In this document: positions 57,885 to 64,000 of the stretch, one piece after another
How positions within the stretch are numbered: the stretch's first letter is position 1
Layout: each line of letters begins with the position of its first letter
NCBI GenBank assembly: GCA_002205965.3
Contig: NADL03000763.1
Coordinates: 620,001-684,000, forward strand
From: Kappaphycus alvarezii
Lineage: Eukaryota > Rhodophyta > Florideophyceae > Gigartinales > Solieriaceae
Direction of reading: 5' to 3'
Length of the DNA: 64,000 nucleotides
Notes under the pieces: generated by a model
What the model was told of the DNA's origin: nothing
The model's input: the letters and a program-made list of their open reading frames with translations, nothing else
The model's database searches: none
Program-made: the position numbers and the translations under genes

Positions 57885-57986
57885 CGAGAGTCCCCAGACC
57901 TAGTCCGGTGTTAGGTCCATTAATAACGACCAAAAGTTATCCGTTCCTTTGCGTTCTCGAGAACCGCAACAGAAATCACAAAAACC

Positions 57987-58700
57987 ATGGTTAGTTCGTC
58001 GTCGTCTATCAACCCAGTCCTCAACTCGAAGAATCTAGCCGAATACCTCCTGGACAAGTGCAAGCAGGTCGCGAAGGGCAAGAAAATTGTCGAGGCCGGC
58101 ATCACCGTCGACTAGATGCAACCGTATGCAAATATCGCCGAGCGTGAGGACCGTGAGCAGCGGTTCAGTTTGAAGCGCTACCCGTTTCAACCTGGCGATG
58201 CCACTCCCGCCTTCATCGGCGGCTTCTTCGACAACGAGGAGTGGTATATGCGCCGCAAACTCGCCAAGTAGCAGAGCATGTACTCGGTGGTCGAGTATGA
58301 GGCGAAGTACATCAAAGCTTCCGGCTGCTTGTCTGTGCTCTACAATGTGGCGTACGAGCTGCGTCAAGAGGCCTTTGAGTCGGGGAATAAGGAAGAGGCT
58401 GAGAAGTTCGATGCCTGGGCCTACGTCACCATCCGCTACTCGTTGCGCGTCCTCGGTCTCCGCGCAGAGTTCTACCGTATTGCGGCCAAGGACCCAGTGT
58501 ATGCCAAGCTCTTCCTCCTGTCGCTCGAGCGACGCAGCGAGACGGCGATGGCGGACGACCTCGACGACAAGATGGCTATCCTGGAGTCGCACATCTCCTC
58601 TAAGATGTTCGAGGTGGTGGCCACCGTCAAAGCAAGCAACGCGACGGGCGTGCAGGGAGTGCCGGCAAGAAAGGTGGTGCTGTCGATTACAATTAGTCTG
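57987..58700 (+). pseudogene. Gag-like first gene of the DIRS-like element
   Basis: From ATG 57987 (MVSSSSSINPVLNSKNLAEY) one frame runs to about 58700 with in-frame TAG codons at 58113 and 58269. It contains a mixed-charge helical domain (EYEAKYIKASGCLSVLYNVA, YELRQEAFESGNKEEAEKF, YSLRVLGLRAEFYRIA). The frame is lost near 58700, where the reverse-transcriptase protein begins in another frame. Gag identity is from position and composition only. Confidence 0.5.
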
Positions 58701-58708
58701 CGGGGCCA

Positions 58709-60060
58709 TTGGGCGCCAGTTATGGCGTGTGCTACAGAAAAAACGTCGAGGCGTGGCGCCGGATGGGTGCCTCGGCCTATCTGTGCCGGAGTACCCAGTA
58801 TTTATACGAGCGACCGCAACTTGCCTTCGCGCAGGGGAATGGTGTGGAGCTAGGGGATATCCCACAGTCGAAGGAATATTTGGAGTTTGAAAAGGAAGAC
58901 ATCAAGAAGGGAATTTCGTCGGGTATCTACCAGGAGGTCACCCCAGAGCATGCGTGGCGCGCTCTGAAGGATGGTGCTACCATCTCCTCGGCGTTTTTCG
59001 TCTGGAAAGAGAATGATGGAGGAGGGCAGGGATGGTTCGTGGTCAACTTGTCAGTTCAATCGACACACTGGTCCAGGGCTCTGTGCGCATGGAAACTCTG
59101 TCGGAGATTGCGATGAGCGTGCAGCACGAGGACCATATGCTGTCGTTCGACATCGAGAAGGGCTTTCGTCACCTCCGCATCCACCCCACCATACGGGACT
59201 GGTTCATCTTCCGATACGACGGTCGGTACTACCAGTGTGCGGCTCTCCCGTTTGGTTCGGGTCGCTCTCCCCTCTGGTTCACAAGGTTGATGGCCCCGTT
59301 CGTCACGGAGATGCGGTCGTGCGGGTATCGCGTGTTGCCGTACATGGACGACTTTCTCGTCATTCACACTCCGCACGGCGCCAAGTCGGAAGTGGAAGAC
59401 TGTCGGCGTGCAAAAGAGCGCATCGACCACCTGCTCCACCGCCTCGGGCTTCGGCGTCATCCGGAAAAATGGGAGTAGGAAGGATCCCCGGTGGTCTGCC
59501 ACCTGGGCGTTCAGGTGGACACGAGAGAGATGAGGTTTACTGTGCTGCCGCACAAGGTGGACCACGTGCGCAGCTTGGCCAAGGACCTTCTCAAGCAAGT
59601 ACGGAACTGCCTGCACTGGGTAAGCGCGAGCGCAGTGCAAACGCTGTTCGGCACGTGCATCTCGCTGTCTTTGGCGCTGCCCCGGGCCAGGTTCAACACA
59701 CGCTCGAGCTGCTGGGACATAGGATCTGGACGGGCTCGCGACAGCCGCGGGCACTGCACACCCTCGCACCAGTCCATCCAGGACCTCTAGTTTTGGAAGC
59801 GACTCGCCGGGCCGGGGATGGAAGGGCGGCCGCTGGTTCCCGGCTCACCTCAAGCAAAGATGCACACGGACGCTGCCGACGTGGGGTATGGTGGTACTTT
59901 GAACGAAGAGAACCTCCTGCCCGGTGTCGCCGGAATGTGGTGCCACCAGAGTGTGTGGAATTGGCGAGATCGTTCCGAGTCGATCACCGGTACTGACTGT
60001 GCTACGCTACTGTGCCTCGTTCGTGTTTGCGTACTGCATGAACGGGCTGCGCGAGTCGTC
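58709..60060 (+). pseudogene. Reverse transcriptase and RNase H of the DIRS-like element
   Basis: The N-terminal part is in one frame (58709-59075: EFEKEDIKKGISSGIYQEVT, SSAFFVWKEN, GWFVVNL). A frameshift near 59075 leads to the catalytic core (MLSFDIEKGFRHLRIHP with the first Asp, ALPFGSGRSPLWFTRLM, LPYMDDFLVIH with the YMDD box, LGLRRHPEKWE). A TAG at 59476 interrupts, then CHLGVQVDTREMRFTVLPHK and a long connecting region. A TAG at 59788 follows, then RNase H (AKMHTDAADVGYGGTLNEEN with its catalytic Asp, WNWRDRSESITG). The order and motifs are those of DIRS elements. Confidence 0.85.
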
Positions 60061-60142
60061 GACAATTACTATGGAGGCAAACAAGGTGCATGTGCAAAGC
60101 GATGCGATGACGGCCCGGCTGTGATACTGGAAGTGCCGTCGT

Positions 60143-60530
60143 GTGAGCACGGATATTCTGGTGACTTATCATCGCGTTTCGCTGGAAGTTTCGTCGCCGC
60201 TGGACTCGCTCAAGCGTTGGATGCGCAGCCGATGCCGCCATTCGCGATTCTTTGCGCTGGACGGCGAGCCGGAGGTGTACGTGAGAGAGTCTCTGACGCG
60301 TGCTCTTTCCCGATGTCCGGAGGGGCTCGGGTTGCGCGCGCCACCCGACGGAAAGTAAACCTCGCACCCGCTGCGCATCGGCGCGCACACGGAGCAGTTA
60401 CTGCTGACTGTCTCGCTGGCGGTGCGGATGCCAAGGTTTCGATAGGGCAAGAGCAGTGAGGAGTTGGCTACTCTCTACTTTGACCGGACTATACGCACGA
60501 GGTGTGCGTCGGTCTGACTTTTCGGCGCGC
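60143..60530 (+). pseudogene. Tyrosine recombinase of the DIRS-like element (C-terminal part)
   Basis: One frame with a TAA at 60356 and a TAG at 60443. Blocks: ESLTRALSRCPEGLGLRAPP, then TSHPLRIGAHTEQLLL with the H-x-x-R catalytic pair, VRMPRFR, stop, GKSSEELATLYFDRTIR with the catalytic Tyr. The TAG falls at the position of the usual His/Trp catalytic residue. Upstream parts of the recombinase are too decayed to trace. Confidence 0.7.
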
Positions 60531-60633
60531 GGTACTTGCCAACGTCGAGTTTCGAGGCGATGCCGCGCGCCGTTTCCATCGGCGCAGGAGCTAGCGAGCC
60601 GACCTGATGACCTCGGACCTAAAGGTTTGGTTG

Positions 60634-60835
60634 TTTCGTCGTGTGTAGAGCGCGGTTTATGCGCATGAAACGCATGTCAGTGCATAGGGAGGGCAATTCG
60701 CTGGACTTTCGTCACGTAGCATACGTGGCGCCCGTGTCCTACTTGGGCCCTGCTATATTTCACTGCGTGCTGCGGCCTTATAGTGGTCGCGAATCAGACC
60801 CGGCGGCGGTGAGTCGCGGGTATGCCTCTCTCTTT
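60634..60835 (+). repeat. Right 202-bp direct repeat of the DIRS-like element
   Basis: Partner of 57683-57884. The last words (ATGCCTCTCTCTTTT) recur at 60861-60875, so there is also a short direct repeat just outside. Confidence 0.85.
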
Positions 60836-60899
60836 TCCCACCCAACCTCCCTTTGCCACGATGCCTCTCTCTTTTTGCGAGCAGAAACACTACATATAC

Positions 60900-61268
60900 T
60901 GTGCTGTTGAAGCTCAGTGGGTAGGGGCGAGGCCAATTCGGGCCACTGGCATGTGGTGGGCTCCGAAATTGGAGTCTACTATAGTATAAGCATGTTGGAC
61001 CCCTTTCGGGCAAGACGTAGCAAGCGCGGAACGCCACGCGTAACCTCAATTTATATAGGAGGCCCCGTGGGGCGGGCTGGGGCTACGGAGGGACAGGTTA
61101 GGGGGCAAGAGGGGCCGGATGCAGAGTCTGGAGCGAGCGCGGGCAAATCGGCCTGCTTTTTAGTTTTCGTGAGTTCGACTCTCGCCGGGGGTTAGTACCC
61201 GGACGCTTAAAGCCCAGGATACTTCACCATAGGCGGCCCCCGAACGGCGTTACAAATGAATGAATGTG
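60900..61268 (+). mobile_element. Possible SINE-like unit with tRNA-like promoter boxes
   Basis: An A-box-like AAGCTCAGTGGG lies near 60909. A T-arm-like 5-bp stem with loop TTCGACT (GTGAG...CTCGC, B-box-like) lies near 61170. The tail ends in ACAAATGAATGAATG at 61254-61268. The 250-base A-to-B distance is long for pol III, so this is tentative. The stretch is GC-rich and stops abruptly at AT-rich DNA. Confidence 0.3.
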
Positions 61269-64000
61269 TTTCATGTAAGTTTCAAAACAAAATTAATTTT
61301 TTTACCTATTCTAGAAGGGTTATCATGACCAATAAGCCATTAATCCTTTTCATGAATGAATTATTGTTCCAATATCATAAAAACTTAAAGTTTCAAGGCA
61401 CACATTGTAAAGATGCTGAAAACAAACAGTTGAGTGAATTATTTAAGAGTAGGCCTCCTTCAACTCAAACAAATAGAAAAATTGACCCGACTGAAACGCT
61501 GTTTCCCTGAAAAGGAACTGATGGAATTGATCGGAAACGAAGTTTCCTGTCATTTATGTACAATTCTTATATATTAATGGAGACTTTCGCAAGCCTACCG
61601 GAGTCAGTCTTGCAGTTTCTGATTTCACGCGCCTCATCATAGCAAAGTAAATGGCATCGCATAAATCAAAACGTTATTTTATTAAGATTGACTGCCCCTT
61701 CTTATACATGAGTTGCAAGGCATTTACTAATATCAGTGCAAATACGGTAGCCGTTGAATATAACCGTGCGCGAAAAAGCTAGATCAAACCTAGGGTAACC
61801 TCTGATCGTAAAAGCTCTCTCGAGTATATAAGGGCCTTTGGAGCCTCCTTTCTGCTTTAATTCAGCGTAGTATTCCTCAAAGAAGATGTGCAAGTATCGA
61901 TCCGAGGATCTCCAACAGGACTGGCCACCACCTGTCTGACCATAACTTGGACCTGAAAAGTATTTTTAAAATCTTTCCACGCCCTGATGTCCGGGTACAG
62001 AGCCGAAAATCTTTCCCCTTACCCCTTATACACAGAAAAAGCCCTGTCGCAAATCAGCCTCGGAAAGTAACGCAGGACTTTTGCAGATCTTCTAAATCCC
62101 GCGAAGGGCTACCCAAAACTATAAGTAGCTTTGATTTCGCATCTAAACCGATGTGTAAGAGCATTTCAATCATATCAAAAACTGAATTCATGCATAGGAG
62201 AAGATTAATTTCCTTAATACAGTCGCATATAATATAAAATTATTGGGACCTGAGGGACAGACTCTTCTTTTGTAGAAGAAAACACTTCAGCGAATCGATC
62301 GATTCGTTTTCGATCTATACCAAAATTTTTTCAAAAGAAGCCTTAATTCCCTTAGTTCATGTTATTCCTTAACTTTCCCGCCATTACTTCAAAAAAGAGC
62401 TACAGAACGACGGAATTCACCTTCCTTCCACCCGCGACCTTCACCATCTCTACCAACCTTTGAAAAAATCGCGAGAGTCTCAAACGATCAGCTGATTGCA
62501 AGAGAGTGGACCAAGCCATGATGACTGTTCGACCTCTTTGACTCTTCAACTTTGCGGTTCAATCTCAAGAATTCATCCACAAGGTTCCTGTAACTCTCCG
62601 TTAATTTTTTAGATATAAAATATTCAAAGCATATAGACTGCATTGGTCCTGACCCCATCTCCCTGAACATCTCCTTTTGCTGCTGTGGTGACCGAACTTT
62701 TCTTCACTTATGTAGAGTTCAGATTCTTCGTCCTCTGATAGAATAGGAGCTGTGTCCCTCTCGACTCTTCTCCATGACAGTTCAGGATTATTTTTATCTT
62801 CCCCCTCGGGTTGAGTAACCCGTAAAACATTTCGCCTTTGAAAATTCACCTTCCTGATACTGCTTTCATACTGTGATTATTTCTCGTAAGCAATTATACT
62901 CATAGCCGATATTTTGTTACAAAATTCATTGCAAATATAGAAAAAATAGGCATCATTCCATAACAGTGATACAGAGCAGTTCTTTCGAGCCCCTCGAAGC
63001 TCGTCAATCCTTTCACCAGGAAATGGTATTTATATCGATTTTTCGCAAACTGTATTAAGAATATCAGAATGTTTCCGTATACTCACGCAGAGAATGGAAT
63101 GGGAGGGAATAATAGTAAATGTAGTTGTGATCAGAGATTTAACTGTAGAACTTGAAAAGTGTTCCTGTGATGGAATAGGAGAGAATAAGAGCGGATTTAA
63201 ATGAAATAACCGACAACTCCTATAGTTTTATTGTTTACCGTTTACAGTTCGTGTTTGATACGCATTAGAATGGATTCTCTTCAGAATTTTCACCAAACCT
63301 GCTAATAATTAGCTCTTATTGAGTTTTTATTGAAGTCGAATGTAAATTACTAAAGGATAGAGTAGTATAGTTAAATTAAAAAGGATATTGATGTAATTTA
63401 TGGTAGCCATAGTATGCTTGGTATCGGTCATCACATAATAGTTGAGAAGGAATTTAAGTGCAAATTTCCGATTATTGGGACAGAAACGGATTAAATTTGT
63501 TAAGCCTGACAAAAATATTATGCAAAATTACCATTAAAATGTTATTATTAACTGAGTTCAGCCAAAAAGCTGAACATAAAATAAATAAAACAGTAGCATC
63601 ATAAACTTCCGTAGGATAAAATTTTGGGGTTCCAAGCAAGTTGATACCATCAAAATAGAAAGATTACGCTCGAATAATTATTTGAGAAACTTTTGCCTAT
63701 GAATAAGTGTAGATAACAAGAAAAAATCAGTATGAATTTATTTTCCGAAGCCTCGAGGTTCTGATTACGCTTATCATTCCTACAATTTAATTCGAGTTTT
63801 AATAAAACTATATGTTAAAAATATAACGATAACCAATTAAAATTCATCAGGGAAGCGTATGGGTCAGTTGATTGGCTTAATACAAACGAAATGCAGCTTC
63901 CCGCGATTTGGGAATATTGAACTTCGAAATATAGCTAATAAATGATAGATTAACACAGAATCTGTTTTGTGGTGTCTATGGGATCATTTCCTTCACGTGA
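61269..64000. other. AT-rich interval, no recognised gene
   Basis: Clearly more AT-rich than the rest of the window. Short frames at 61702-61893 (minus), 61947-62237 (plus) and 62488-62849 (minus) have no motif I can name. Could be old, unconstrained DNA or the edge of another element. Confidence 0.4.

Larger units (their letters stand above)
57683..60835 (+). mobile_element. DIRS-like tyrosine-recombinase retrotransposon (decayed)
   Basis: 202-bp direct repeats flank a gag-like frame, a reverse transcriptase with RNase H, and a tyrosine recombinase, all on the plus strand. This gene set defines DIRS-order elements, which insert with a recombinase instead of an integrase. Direct rather than inverted terminal repeats point to the PAT/Ngaro-like split-repeat type, though I cannot find the expected second repeat pair. 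Two frameshifts and several TAG stops make it inactive. It is GC-rich compared with its AT-rich flanks. Confidence 0.8.

Noticed and set aside
58035..59769. Long minus-strand frames in the DIRS-like element
   Set aside because: They are antisense to gag-like and reverse-transcriptase frames with conserved motifs and arise from GC-rich composition.
60900..61268. A true tRNA gene
   Set aside because: A-box-like and T-arm-like words are 250 bases apart, no acceptor or anticodon arm pairs with them, and no anticodon is in place.

Overview
This is a eukaryotic nuclear window, most likely from a red alga, probably a florideophyte of the Chondrus type. Three long intronless genes stand apart in a sea of decayed mobile elements. 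One of them is an animal/red-algal-type chondroitin N-acetylgalactosaminyltransferase-like (GT7) enzyme of the kind discussed for sulfated-galactan makers. No rRNA, CRISPR array or convincing tRNA gene was found. The organism call is an inference from gene content and layout, not from a marker gene.

Host genes. The start (minus strand) of an unidentified Ser/Pro-rich protein runs off the left edge (1-752). A GT7-type glycosyltransferase (2769-4904, plus) faces a KIN17 homologue (5161-6432, minus), tail to tail. A large SNF2/F-box/RING ATPase lies far away at 45303-48650 (minus). All three complete genes are uninterrupted single reading frames.

6.4-27 kb is a transposon graveyard. It holds a pogo-type DDE transposase remnant (7.6-8.4 kb), an unassigned DDE-like transposase (9.8-11.1 kb), a piggyBac remnant (12.9-14.5 kb), and then a pair of ~1 kb inverted repeats (15295-16382 and 26172-27175). 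Between the repeats lie a PIF/Harbinger transposase, a non-LTR retrotransposon with reverse transcriptase and restriction-like endonuclease remains, and a second DDE_Tnp_4-type transposase with a possible companion gene.

27.5-40.5 kb is the most interesting part. It holds two diverged copies, in the same orientation, of what looks like one undescribed mobile-element type. Each copy has, in order, a plus-strand gene of unknown family (~500 codons), a small plus-strand gene of unknown family (~180 codons) and a convergent minus-strand tyrosine recombinase. Each copy carries three arrays of a 20-bp imperfect palindrome of the form TGTGTC-N8-GACACA: outside gene 1, between genes 1 and 2, and outside the recombinase gene. 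The arm-8 bp-arm layout resembles tyrosine-recombinase core sites, and the array periods (about 21, 26 and 31 bp) differ between copies and positions. Both copies have stops or frameshifts.

41-45 kb holds hairpins, short direct repeats and an unassigned GC-rich stretch. 49-57.6 kb is mostly non-coding, with one retroelement-like 3' tail and a dense block of TACAGTACTGTA-type palindromes. 57683-60835 is a DIRS-like tyrosine-recombinase retrotransposon with 202-bp direct repeats. Five in-frame stops in its frames are TAG, at least three of them at places where tryptophan is expected. A possible SINE-like unit follows, and 61.3-64 kb is AT-rich with no recognisable gene.
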